Below the pieces are notes generated by a model. That model was not told the DNA's origin. It was given only the letters and a program-made list of their open reading frames with translations, and ran no database searches. The translations under genes and the position numbers were made by a program. DNA of 64,000 nt from Bacillota bacterium (lineage in GTDB: Bacteria > Bacillota > Clostridia > Lachnospirales > Lachnospiraceae). Positions 1 to 8,483 of this stretch are shown piece after piece. Position 1 is the first letter of the stretch, and every line of letters begins with the position of its first letter. Location: the NCBI GenBank assembly GCA_023436065.1, contig JAEZKU010000005.1, positions 21,592 through 85,591 of the forward strand, written 5' to 3'.

Positions 1-63
1 AACGATACTATTATTTATATATAATTAAAAAATTTGAAATAAATATATATAGGAGAGACGACT

Positions 64-486
64 ATGCTGGAGAAAGAATTTGAAAAGCTTTATTTTAAAT
101 TTCGCAATAATTACTGTAAGAATCTGTTTTCTGGTGTGAACGAGGATGACGAGAGCTTAAGCCCTACCGAGTCCTACTGTGTTGAAGCAATTTTCCTGCT
201 GAACCGTCCTACGGTGCATCAGTTTGCTAACTATGTGAATATATCTCAACCGAACGCAACCTATCGGATCAGCAACCTCATCAGTAAGGGATATGTACGT
301 AAGGTGCTTTCCGAGGATGACCGCAGAGAGTATTTCCTTGAGGTTACAGATAAATTTTCCAGAAATTATGGTATGAATGCTTCCTTTAATGCGCAGCTGA
401 TGAGCGGTATTCGTGAGAAGTTTACAGAGGATGAAATTGCGCTTCTTGAAAAGATGATTAAAAGATTAAATACGATCATGTCCTAG
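64..486 (+). CDS. MarR-family transcriptional regulator
   Basis: This 140-residue protein has the MarR layout. There is an N-terminal dimerisation helix, a winged helix-turn-helix at about residues 55-105 (HQFANYVNISQPNATYRI is the recognition region, followed by the wing SEDDRREYFLEVT), and a C-terminal dimerisation helix. The RBS AGGAGAG lies about 7 nt before the ATG. MarR proteins are usually ligand-responsive repressors of nearby genes. The gene stands alone here with its own terminator, so the target is unknown. It could control genes lying left of the window. Confidence 0.85.
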   Translation: MLEKEFEKLYFKFRNNYCKNLFSGVNEDDESLSPTESYCVEAIFLLNRPTVHQFANYVNISQPNATYRISNLISKGYVRKVLSEDDRREYFLEVTDKFSRNYGMNASFNAQLMSGIREKFTEDEIALLEKMIKRLNTIMS

Positions 487-514
487 AGGATGAAGAATGA
501 TCAACGGACACAAT

Positions 515-577
515 AAGAGGCAGTTGCAAAATTCAAAGAAGTGTTATACATTGATTTTGCAGCAGCCTCTTTTTTAT
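515..577 (+). terminator. Rho-independent terminator after the MarR gene
   Basis: An 18-bp stem pairs 515-532 with 554-571, with two non-Watson-Crick positions. It is followed by a run of T at 570-576. It ends the MarR transcript and sits between convergent genes. Confidence 0.8.
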
Positions 578-590
578 TAGATTAAGATCA

Positions 591-872
591 TTATTGCCAT
601 ACGTGATCAAACTCAAGTTTATGTAAACAGGTTGCATAAGGCATACCTGTCATCGGTTTATATATCTCGATACCTGTAAAATGGCTGTCCTGTACCAAGC
701 CCGGTTTTGGCCTGGCAATGCAGATGAAGCGATATCTCATGCCTGCCTCTTCGCGTTTTGCATAGGCTACAGGATAATAATCGAAGGAGTCGATGTGCCG
801 CTTAAGGACATTATATAAGAGCAGTGCCTCATACGGGGGAATGACCGGATCGTAAACCCAGCTCTTAGGCAT
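591..872 (-). CDS. Small protein of unknown function
   Basis: This 93-residue protein is not recognised. It is rich in aromatic residues and proline (start MPKSWVYDPVIPPYEALLLY) and has no signal peptide or membrane segment. Good coding evidence comes from a GAGGTGA ribosome binding site 6-7 nt before the ATG and from its isolated, non-overlapping position. It is divergent from the GH43 gene, with about 150 bp between them, and convergent with the MarR gene. The start is secure but no function is proposed. Confidence 0.65.
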   Translation of the reverse strand: MPKSWVYDPVIPPYEALLLYNVLKRHIDSFDYYPVAYAKREEAGMRYRFICIARPKPGLVQDSHFTGIEIYKPMTGMPYATCLHKLEFDHVWQ

Positions 873-929
873 GCTAATTCACCTCAGAAAGAGCGTTACT
901 ATATCATATGCAGGATCAAAAAAATGTTA

Positions 930-989
930 ATACATGATTCACAAAATGTATGTGAAGCAGACATTTTTGGATACATGATTCACAAAATG
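930..989 (+). promoter_or_regulatory. 19-bp direct repeat upstream of the GH43 gene (candidate AraC operator)
   Basis: ATACATGATTCACAAAATG occurs exactly at 930-948 and again at 971-989. The 41-bp start-to-start spacing is close to four helical turns, so both copies face the same side of the DNA. The pair ends 33 bp before the GH43 start codon. Paired direct repeats are the usual binding pattern of AraC-type regulators, and one is encoded at 2721-3596. The assignment is inference. Confidence 0.5.
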
Positions 990-1022
990 CGCACAGAATG
1001 TGTGCAAGTATGGGAGGGTTCT

Positions 1023-2627
1023 ATGAGAACAAGAGTATCAAATCCAATATTACCGGGTTTTTACCCGGACCCATCTATTTGCAGAGTGGGAGAGGATTAC
1101 TATATGGTGACCTCAACCTTTTCTTATTTTCCGGGTGTTCCGATCTTTCACAGCAGGGATCTGGTCCACTGGAAGCAGATCGGAAATGTTCTTGATCGGG
1201 AAGAGCAGCTTGATCTGTCCGGAGTAAAGCATTCGGAAGGAATTTTTGCCCCGACGATTCGGTATCATCAGGGCACCTTCTACATGATAACCACGAATGT
1301 GACCCGTGGCGGTAATTTTGTCGTGACAGCCAAGAATCCTGCGGGACCCTGGTCGTATCCGTTCTTTCTTGAGGCGGAAGGGATTGACCCCTCCCTGTTC
1401 TTTGATGATGACGGAAGATGCTATTATACCGGTACGAGAGCCCGCAGAGAGAGAGAGAACGGAAGTACCAGGATAGCTCCGGATGCAAAGGTGGCCTCCG
1501 AGTACTTTGGGGATAATGAGATATTTTTGCAGGAGCTGGATCTCAATACCATGAAGCTGGTTGGAGATACCTATGCCTTATGGTACGGAGCTTTACGCAA
1601 TGTCGTATGGCCGGAGGGCCCTCATCTGTATAAGAAGGATGGCAGATATTATCTGTTGATTGCAGAAGCGGGTACCGCCCATGAGCATGCAGTCACAGTG
1701 GCATCTTCCACCAGCCTGACTGAGCCGTTTGAAGGTTATCGGGGCAATCCGATCCTGACACACCGGAATCTCGGTAAGAATTATCCGATTGTCAATGTGG
1801 GCCACGGCGATTTGGTTGAGACTCAGAACGGTGAGTGGTATATGGTGGTGCTAGCTTCCCGCCCCTATGGCGGTTACTATCGAAACCTGGGTAGAGAGAC
1901 CTTTCTGGTACCGGTTACCTGGGAAGACGGATGGCCGGTGGTTAATGCCGGTGTGGGAAGGCTGGAGGATACGGTTCTGGGACCGGAGCTTGAGCCGGTG
2001 CCGGTAGAAAAGGTCCCTGAGCGGGAAGACTTTGATGAAACAGTACTTCCGCATCATTTCCTCTGGCTTCGTAATCCAAAGCCTGAAAATTACAGCCTGT
2101 CTGCACGAAAAGGCTATTTGCGGATGAGGCTGGCAGCGGAGAGCATCACGGAGTTAGTCAGCCCAAGCTATGTCGGTATCAGGCAAACGGGGATGAGCTA
2201 CATACTTGAGACTTGTATGGAATTTAATCCGCAGAGCAGGCAGGAGGAAGCAGGTTTAGTACTTCTGCAGAATAACCTGTATCATTATCGGTTTGTCAGT
2301 ACAGCGAGAAATGGTATCAGGCTTTTATTGCTAATCCGCTGCTTCGAAGGAAAGGAAGAAGTACTTGCTGAGGTAATCATCGGGAAAGAGGATCAGAAAG
2401 AAATAAGGCTTCGTGTAACTGCAAAAGGACAGGAGCTGCAATTTGCATATAGCTATGACGGGAAGAGCTATCATATTGCCAAGTCAGATGTTGACGGCAG
2501 GATATTAAGTACGGATGTGGCAGGCGGTTTCGTAGGAACCACCCTGGGACTGTACTGTTCCTCCTGTGGAATGAAAAGTGCAAATTATGCGGATTTTGAC
2601 TGGTTGGAATATAGGAATCTGGAATAA
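1023..2627 (+). CDS. GH43 family beta-xylosidase/alpha-L-arabinofuranosidase
   Basis: This 534-residue glycosidase should remove xylose or arabinose from the non-reducing end of xylo-oligosaccharides. It acts in the cytoplasm, since no signal peptide is seen. The five-bladed propeller carries the GH43 triad: the base Asp in GFYPDPS (residue 16), the pKa-tuning Asp in GIDPSLFFDDDG, and the acid Glu in WPEGPHLY. A C-terminal beta-sandwich (about residues 340-534) is typical of two-domain GH43 xylosidases. The ATG at 1023 is chosen because GGGAGGG lies 4 nt upstream and the N-terminus then matches the family. An in-frame ATG at 924 would add 33 unlikely residues and cover the direct repeat. It is probably co-regulated with the GH3/GH67 genes. 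Confidence 0.9.
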   Translation: MRTRVSNPILPGFYPDPSICRVGEDYYMVTSTFSYFPGVPIFHSRDLVHWKQIGNVLDREEQLDLSGVKHSEGIFAPTIRYHQGTFYMITTNVTRGGNFVVTAKNPAGPWSYPFFLEAEGIDPSLFFDDDGRCYYTGTRARRERENGSTRIAPDAKVASEYFGDNEIFLQELDLNTMKLVGDTYALWYGALRNVVWPEGPHLYKKDGRYYLLIAEAGTAHEHAVTVASSTSLTEPFEGYRGNPILTHRNLGKNYPIVNVGHGDLVETQNGEWYMVVLASRPYGGYYRNLGRETFLVPVTWEDGWPVVNAGVGRLEDTVLGPELEPVPVEKVPEREDFDETVLPHHFLWLRNPKPENYSLSARKGYLRMRLAAESITELVSPSYVGIRQTGMSYILETCMEFNPQSRQEEAGLVLLQNNLYHYRFVSTARNGIRLLLLIRCFEGKEEVLAEVIIGKEDQKEIRLRVTAKGQELQFAYSYDGKSYHIAKSDVDGRILSTDVAGGFVGTTLGLYCSSCGMKSANYADFDWLEYRNLE

Positions 2628-2628
2628 C

Positions 2629-2665
2629 AGAGAGAAAGCCTGCTTTTTAAGCAGGCTTTCTCTCT
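2629..2665. terminator. Strong hairpin between convergent GH43 and AraC genes
   Basis: A perfect 15-bp stem (2629-2643 with 2651-2665) with a 7-nt T-rich loop lies directly after the GH43 stop codon. The T-run after the stem is poor, so termination efficiency is uncertain. Its position between convergent genes supports a terminator role. Confidence 0.6.
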
Positions 2666-2720
2666 AAAAGGAAAGATAATGATACTATGAAAAAAAGAAA
2701 GATTTACGCATAGTCAGGGA

Positions 2721-3596
2721 CTAATCATGCCCGTGATTTCTTCTGCGGTATAAGTTTTTAAATTCTGTCGGAGTACATTCCTTTAAGTTCTTGAATACCC
2801 GGTTGAAGGTAGCGATACTGGAGAAACCGGAAAGCATAGCAACCTCTGTAATCGTAAGGCGAGGGTCGAGCAGGAGCTTTTCAGCTTCCTTGACCCTTCT
2901 TTGATTCAGGTAATCATAGAAGGACATATCCGTAAACTGCTTGAAGAGTCTGGAAAAGTGAAATTTACTGAAGCCTGCCACATCGGCAATGGTGTTCAGG
3001 GAAATATCTTCTGTATAATTGTTGCTGATATATTCAAATATGGTATTGAACTTATCGATATATTCCCGCTGCTTATTAAGCTTCACGGCAGGGAACAGAT
3101 TCTCGGTATTCATATATTTGCGCCCGGTCACAACAAGCATCTGAATAATCAATGCATAGATTGCTTCCTCGCGAAGGGTATTCTTACTTTGATATTCCTT
3201 CGTCAGCTCATGGAACAGGTCTGAAAGCTTATCATAAATATCCGGTGTAGTGGTCGGTGTGATTAATCGCGGTTGGCTTAGTATCGTAAGAATATTGGAT
3301 AATCCCTTCAGGTTGCTTATTAATGAAAAGTCAAACAGCAATATCCGTCTTACGCCCTCCGAGGGAGCAATCAATTCATGAAGCTCACCCGGGGGGATGA
3401 TCAGAATATCTCCCTCCTGCAGCAGGTAGGTGGTTTTTCCGATGTTAATGGTATATATGTTCTCAATCGGCATGATCATCTCAATTGCCGTATGCCAGTG
3501 TACTGGATAATTATCGGTTTCATGGTTGATATGGAGTAAAATCGAGGAGTGATTTTGATAATCCACCTTCTCAAATATACCGTCCATAATCCGCAT
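2721..3596 (-). CDS. AraC-family regulator, likely of the xylan cluster
   Basis: This 291-residue protein has an N-terminal cupin sugar-sensing domain (about residues 15-110, with the HWHTAIEMIMP and GDILIIPPGELHEL motifs). Two C-terminal helix-turn-helix motifs follow at about residues 185-285 (IADVAGFSKFHFSRLFKQ and ITEVAMLSGFSSIATFNRVFK). The ATG at 3596 has AGGA 8 nt upstream; an in-frame start at 3650 has none. The gene lies between GH43 (convergent) and the GH3/GH67 operon (divergent), so it is the natural activator of both. It is a clear paralogue of the regulator at 58474-59373 beside the pullulanase gene. Confidence 0.87.
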   Translation of the reverse strand: MRIMDGIFEKVDYQNHSSILLHINHETDNYPVHWHTAIEMIMPIENIYTINIGKTTYLLQEGDILIIPPGELHELIAPSEGVRRILLFDFSLISNLKGLSNILTILSQPRLITPTTTPDIYDKLSDLFHELTKEYQSKNTLREEAIYALIIQMLVVTGRKYMNTENLFPAVKLNKQREYIDKFNTIFEYISNNYTEDISLNTIADVAGFSKFHFSRLFKQFTDMSFYDYLNQRRVKEAEKLLLDPRLTITEVAMLSGFSSIATFNRVFKNLKECTPTEFKNLYRRRNHGHD

Positions 3597-4140
3597 AAAT
3601 GTAGTCCTGCCTTTCAGTATTTTTACTCTGTCTATCTCACAAGCAGTCACTATATATATTGTTTGATTATTGCTGTACAGCTACTTATAGACTGAGTAAA
3701 TATTGCTATTTATATATGGGGTAGATTTACAGTTTGAAAAATAGAAGCCTCAAATCCGTTAAATATGTGTTTTTATTGAATATTTAAGCATTATCTATCA
3801 TTAAAGCTATTTTAATATATCTTTGACACTTTGTAAATAACATTTGTTAATTGAATGAATTATTTTAACATAATAGCAAAACATGATATTACTATAGCAA
3901 TAATTGATAGGATAAAAAGCAAATTTTGATATAGACTTATATTATCAATAAAAAAGGTAAACATATAATTGAAACTCAGACTATTTTGTCGGTTTATATA
4001 GGGATGAATAAGAATTTTGCAGAATGGTTCAATGAGAAACGAGAGATCTCATTGAACCATTCTCGTAGAAACGATAATTTTTATGATCAATAATACCTGA
4101 TTAACCCATAAACTATGAATTGATAAGGAGGATAGCTAAG
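3597..4140. other. Divergent intergenic region, AraC gene / GH3 operon
   Basis: This AT-rich region of about 540 bp has no convincing gene. It contains a candidate promoter towards GH3 (TTGATA at 3926-3931, 17-nt spacer, TAAAAA at 3949-3954; weak -10) and a long perfect hairpin at 4021-4063. The rest shows only A/T-rich sequence. The 19-bp repeat found before GH43 is not repeated here, although ACATGAT occurs near 3880. Confidence 0.4.
4021..4063 (+). repeat. Perfect 17-bp inverted repeat in the GH3 leader
   Basis: AGAATGGTTCAATGAGA (4021-4037) and its exact reverse complement (4047-4063) flank a 9-nt loop. It ends 77 bp before the GH3 start codon. No T-run follows, so it is not a standard terminator. 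It could be a 5'-leader hairpin or a regulator-binding palindrome. Confidence 0.6.
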
Positions 4141-6300
4141 ATGCAGGATAATAAGGCTTATATGAATGAGTCCTTAAGCTTTGAAGAGAGAGCAAAGGAT
4201 CTGGTATCGAAGATGACCTTGGAAGAGAAGATCTTCCAGACCCTGCACACCGCGCCGGCAATCGAAAGACTCGGTGTAAAGGCATATAACTGGTGGAACG
4301 AAGCGCTTCACGGAGTGGCCCGTGCCGGTGTAGCTACAGTATTCCCTCAGGCAATCGGCCTGGCAGCAACCTTTGATGAGGATCTGTTGGAGGAAGTAGC
4401 GGATATAATCTCTACTGAGGGACGAGCTAAATTCAATATGCAGCAGAAGTACAACGATACGGATATTTATAAGGGTCTGACCTTCTGGTCTCCTAATGTG
4501 AATATCTTTCGCGATCCAAGATGGGGAAGAGGCCATGAGACTTATGGAGAAGATCCTTACTTAAGTTCCAGATTGGGCGTCAGATTTATCAACGGTATTC
4601 AGGGGCATGACAAGAAATATCTAAAGGCGGCGGCTTGTGCAAAGCATTTTGCGGTACATTCCGGTCCGGAGGATATCAGACATAGCTTTAATGCTGAGGT
4701 CAGCCAACAGGATTTATACGAGACTTATCTGCCTGCCTTCAAGGCATGTGTTAAGGAAGCCGGTGTTGAGGCTGTGATGGGAGCCTATAACAGAACCAAC
4801 GGTGAGCCCTGCTGTGGAAGCAAGACACTACTCCAGGATATCTTGAGAGAGGATTGGGGATTTTCGGGCCATGTAACCTCCGATTGCTGGGCAATCAAGG
4901 ACTTCCATGAAGGCCATATGGTTACCTCCAATGCTGTGGAGTCGGTTGCACTTGCGATGAATAACGGCTGCGATTTGAACTGCGGCAATATCTACGGAAA
5001 TCTTTTGTACGCAGTCAGGGATGGCTTAGTCAGTGAAGAGACCATCAATAAGGCGGTGACCAGACTGGTTATGACACGTATGAAGCTTGGTTTATTTGAC
5101 GATCAGTCAAAGGTGCCCTTCGGCGATATCACCTATGAACAGGTGGATACCAAGGAACATCAGCTTCTGAATCAGAAGGCTGCCAAAAAGAGTGTTGTAC
5201 TGTTAAAAAATGAGAAGAACCTTCTTCCATTGGATAAAAAGAAGTTAAAGACTATCGGAGTCATCGGACCGAATGCCGATAACCGAAAGGCACTTGTAGG
5301 AAATTATGAGGGAACCGCCTCAGAGTATGTAACCATACTGGAAGGAATCAAGGAATACCTTGGCGAGGCTGTCAGAGTTTATTATTCCGAAGGCTGCCAT
5401 CTGTTCAAGCAGGGTGTCAGCGGACTCTCTGTAGGGAATGACAGAATTTCGGAGGCTCGTGCAGTCTGCGATATGAGTGATGTGGTAATTGCCTGCTTCG
5501 GACTGGATCCCGGTCTGGAGGGTGAGGAAGGCGATCAGGGCAATGAATTTGCCAGCGGTGATAAGCCTAACTTAAATCTTCCAGGAATCCAGGAGGATGT
5601 GCTGAAGGTGTTGGTGGAAAGCGGAAAACCGGTGGTGCTGGTACTGTTATCCGGCAGTGCATTAAGTGTTCCGTGGGCGGACGAGCATATTCCCGCAATT
5701 CTTCAGGGATGGTATCCGGGTGCGCAGGGTGGTCGCGCAATTGCAGAGGTTCTGTTCGGTGAATTTTCACCGGAGGGCAAGCTTCCGGTTACCTTCTACC
5801 GTACCTCAGAGGAGTTGCCTGAGTTCACGGATTATAACATGAAGGGAAGAACCTACCGGTATATGACCAATGAGGCATTGTATCCTTTTGGTTATGGATT
5901 ATCCTATACAAGCTTTGAACTGAGCAATATTACGTTGGACTCAGAGGAAATCGTTCCCGGTAAAGCAATCACCTGCAGTGTGGAGATAAAGAATACCGGT
6001 GTGTATACGGGAGCTGAGACAATTCAAGCTTATGTAAGAGTGAAGAAGGACGGTGCACCGAAGCATCAGTTGAAGGGTCTAAAGAAGCTTACCCTAAATC
6101 CCGGCGAGAAGAAAACTGTACAGCTGATTCTTCCGGATGAAGCCTTTGGTTTATATGACAACAACGGTAATCTGGTACTTCATGAGGGTGAGGTTGAGCT
6201 TTTCATAGGAAGCTGTCAGCCTGATGCAAGAAGTATCAGTCTGACCGGTAACAAACCATACTGTAAGACACTTCTTTCCAAAAAGACTGTTATATTGTAA
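4141..6300 (+). CDS. GH3 family beta-xylosidase (possibly bifunctional with arabinofuranosidase)
   Basis: This 719-residue cytoplasmic glycosidase has the three GH3 parts: a TIM barrel (about 1-330), an alpha/beta sandwich (about 350-560) and a fibronectin III-like C-terminal domain (about 600-700). The nucleophile is Asp248 in VTSDCWAI. The second-domain segment LEGEEGDQGNEFASGDKPNL is typical of the xylosidase branch of GH3. The ATG at 4141 has AAGGAGG 9 nt upstream and is preferred over the in-frame start at 4120. It is first in an operon with GH67 (127-bp gap) and the oxidoreductase gene, a combination made for glucuronoxylan oligosaccharides. Confidence 0.9.
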   Translation: MQDNKAYMNESLSFEERAKDLVSKMTLEEKIFQTLHTAPAIERLGVKAYNWWNEALHGVARAGVATVFPQAIGLAATFDEDLLEEVADIISTEGRAKFNMQQKYNDTDIYKGLTFWSPNVNIFRDPRWGRGHETYGEDPYLSSRLGVRFINGIQGHDKKYLKAAACAKHFAVHSGPEDIRHSFNAEVSQQDLYETYLPAFKACVKEAGVEAVMGAYNRTNGEPCCGSKTLLQDILREDWGFSGHVTSDCWAIKDFHEGHMVTSNAVESVALAMNNGCDLNCGNIYGNLLYAVRDGLVSEETINKAVTRLVMTRMKLGLFDDQSKVPFGDITYEQVDTKEHQLLNQKAAKKSVVLLKNEKNLLPLDKKKLKTIGVIGPNADNRKALVGNYEGTASEYVTILEGIKEYLGEAVRVYYSEGCHLFKQGVSGLSVGNDRISEARAVCDMSDVVIACFGLDPGLEGEEGDQGNEFASGDKPNLNLPGIQEDVLKVLVESGKPVVLVLLSGSALSVPWADEHIPAILQGWYPGAQGGRAIAEVLFGEFSPEGKLPVTFYRTSEELPEFTDYNMKGRTYRYMTNEALYPFGYGLSYTSFELSNITLDSEEIVPGKAITCSVEIKNTGVYTGAETIQAYVRVKKDGAPKHQLKGLKKLTLNPGEKKTVQLILPDEAFGLYDNNGNLVLHEGEVELFIGSCQPDARSISLTGNKPYCKTLLSKKTVIL

Positions 6301-6331
6301 AGATTTCGGATAATATTATACTAGCAAGAGA

Positions 6332-6379
6332 ATATTGGGAGTGTTATTATTCAGATATTGAATGATATACTCCCAATAT
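6332..6379 (+). repeat. Intercistronic hairpin, GH3-GH67
   Basis: ATATTGGGAGT (6332-6342) pairs perfectly with 6369-6379 around a 26-nt loop. A true T-run is lacking. It could act as a partial terminator or an mRNA stability element between the two cistrons. Confidence 0.4.
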
Positions 6380-6427
6380 ATATAATCATAGTTTCATACT
6401 AATATGTAAGGAAATGAGGAAATTGAA

Positions 6428-8413
6428 ATGAGTTATAATCAAGGTTGGTTGAATTACCATAAAGTACCTCAGTTCGGAGATGCAAAGCTTTTGAATATCC
6501 GACTGTACTGTGAAAATATCGAAGAGGGTTCTAAGATTATCGCAAATGCGAAGAAGGAGCTTAAGCGTGCATTGGCTGGAATGCTTGGAATGGAACTTGA
6601 CACAGAAATGCTTACAGTGACAAAGCAGGCTGTGTCTGAACTCTCCCATAAGGAAGGCTTCATTCTGAAGGAGGAGAACTCAGAGATCCATATCATCGGA
6701 AAGACGGAAGTTGGTATCCTCTATGGCGTATATGAGTTGATTCGAAGAATTGCGGCAGGCAGCTCTCTGCGAGGAATGAAACTGATCGAGTGTCCGAAGA
6801 ATCCGTTACGTATGCTGAATCACTGGGATAACTCAGATGGCAGTATTGAACGGGGATATTCGGGACAATCCTTTTTCTTTGAGAAGGAGGAGCTTTTGGT
6901 GAATGACAGAACCGTGGATTATGCAAGGTTGGTATCCTCTGCAGGGATTAACGGTGTTGTGATCAATAATGTTAACGTACACAGCGGGGTGGCAACGAAG
7001 CTGATCACGGAGGAATACCATGAAAAGGTAAAGGCTTTGGCAGATATCTTTGCAGGGTATGGAATCAAGCTTTTTGTAAGCATCAACTTTGCAGCACCCA
7101 TGGAAATCGGCGGACTACCTACTGCAGATCCATGTGATGACAAAGTAGCAGGATGGTGGGAGCAGTGTGTAGCCAAACTGTATCAGAATATACCCCACTT
7201 TGGAGGCTTCCTCGTAAAGGCGGATTCCGAAGGAAGACCCGGACCCTTCACCTATAACAGAACACATGCTGACGGAGCCAATGTCCTGGCGAGAGCACTC
7301 AAGCCTTATGGCGGACTGTTGATCTGGCGCTGCTTTGTATATAACTGTCGGCAGGATTGGAGAGACTATAAGACGGATCGTGCGAGGGCAGCCTATGATA
7401 ATTTTATAGGGCTGGATGGTCTCTTTGAGGAAAATGTTATTCTTCAGATTAAAAACGGACCGATGGATTTTCAGGTAAGAGAACCGGTAACTCCGTTATT
7501 CGGAGGTCTGAAGCGGACAAATCAGATTCTGGAGGTTCAGGCTGCACAGGAGTATACCGGGCAGCAGAAGGATGTATGCTATCTGATTCCCATGTGGAAG
7601 GAAGTGTTAAGCTTCAATACCTACGGGAAGGAATCAGCAGCAACAGTGGCAGATATCGTATCCGGCAGAACCTATGGACAGGTGAACTGCGGTATGGCAG
7701 CGGTAGCGAATACCGGTAATGATTTCAACTGGACAGGTCATGATCTGGCAGCAGCAAATTTATATGGCTTCGGACGCCTCTGCTGGAATACTGAGCTGAC
7801 AGCCGAAGAGATTGCGAAGGAATGGATCCAGCTTACATACCTGTGGAATGATAAGGTATTGAAGGTACTGCTGGATATCCTGATGAAATCCTGGCTGACT
7901 TATGAGAAATATACCGTACCCCTGGGTATCGGCTGGATGGTAAATCCGAATAATCATTATGGCCCGAATGTGGACGGCTATGAATACGACAGATGGGGAA
8001 CCTATCACAGAGCTGACCGCGACGGTCTTGGTGTGGATCGTACAAAAGCAGGTACAGGCTATGCTTCTCAGTATAATGAACCGAATGCCTCCATGTATGA
8101 GAATGTGGCTACCTGTCCTGAGAAGCTGCTGCTATTCTTCCATTACATTCGCTATGACTATGTATTAAAGAGCGGCAAGACCTTAATCCAGCACATTTAC
8201 GACACTCATTTTGAGGGTGTGGAAGAAGTTGAGGGCATGCTGGCAGCGTTCCGGGAGTTGAGCGGACTGCTTCCCGGGGATGTCTATGACCGGATCACGG
8301 AAAGGTTTTCCCTTCAGCTTGAAAATGCTAAGGAATGGCGTGACAGGATTAATACGTATTTTTATCGTAAGTCCGGTGTGGAGGATGATAAGAAGCGCAT
8401 GATCTATAAATAA
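6428..8413 (+). CDS. aguA: GH67 alpha-glucuronidase
   Basis: This 661-residue enzyme removes (4-O-methyl)-glucuronic acid from the non-reducing end of glucuronoxylo-oligosaccharides inside the cell. It has an N-terminal beta-alpha domain (to about 130), then a TIM barrel with GH67 signatures. The acid Glu is in KADSEGRPGPFTYNRTHADG. The general-base pair is the Asp in GLDGLF and the Glu in QVREPVTPLFGG. A helical C-terminal domain completes the fold. Length and motifs fit the family well. GAGGAAATTGAA precedes the ATG. It lies between GH3 xylosidase and the fructuronate-type oxidoreductase, matching the order of substrate breakdown. Confidence 0.93.
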   Translation: MSYNQGWLNYHKVPQFGDAKLLNIRLYCENIEEGSKIIANAKKELKRALAGMLGMELDTEMLTVTKQAVSELSHKEGFILKEENSEIHIIGKTEVGILYGVYELIRRIAAGSSLRGMKLIECPKNPLRMLNHWDNSDGSIERGYSGQSFFFEKEELLVNDRTVDYARLVSSAGINGVVINNVNVHSGVATKLITEEYHEKVKALADIFAGYGIKLFVSINFAAPMEIGGLPTADPCDDKVAGWWEQCVAKLYQNIPHFGGFLVKADSEGRPGPFTYNRTHADGANVLARALKPYGGLLIWRCFVYNCRQDWRDYKTDRARAAYDNFIGLDGLFEENVILQIKNGPMDFQVREPVTPLFGGLKRTNQILEVQAAQEYTGQQKDVCYLIPMWKEVLSFNTYGKESAATVADIVSGRTYGQVNCGMAAVANTGNDFNWTGHDLAAANLYGFGRLCWNTELTAEEIAKEWIQLTYLWNDKVLKVLLDILMKSWLTYEKYTVPLGIGWMVNPNNHYGPNVDGYEYDRWGTYHRADRDGLGVDRTKAGTGYASQYNEPNASMYENVATCPEKLLLFFHYIRYDYVLKSGKTLIQHIYDTHFEGVEEVEGMLAAFRELSGLLPGDVYDRITERFSLQLENAKEWRDRINTYFYRKSGVEDDKKRMIYK

Positions 8414-8483
8414 AGAGATCAAACAGGGATAAGCTATGTTACAGATAGATTTGGGAAAAACCCCGGAAAGGTTCAGGTGATGT

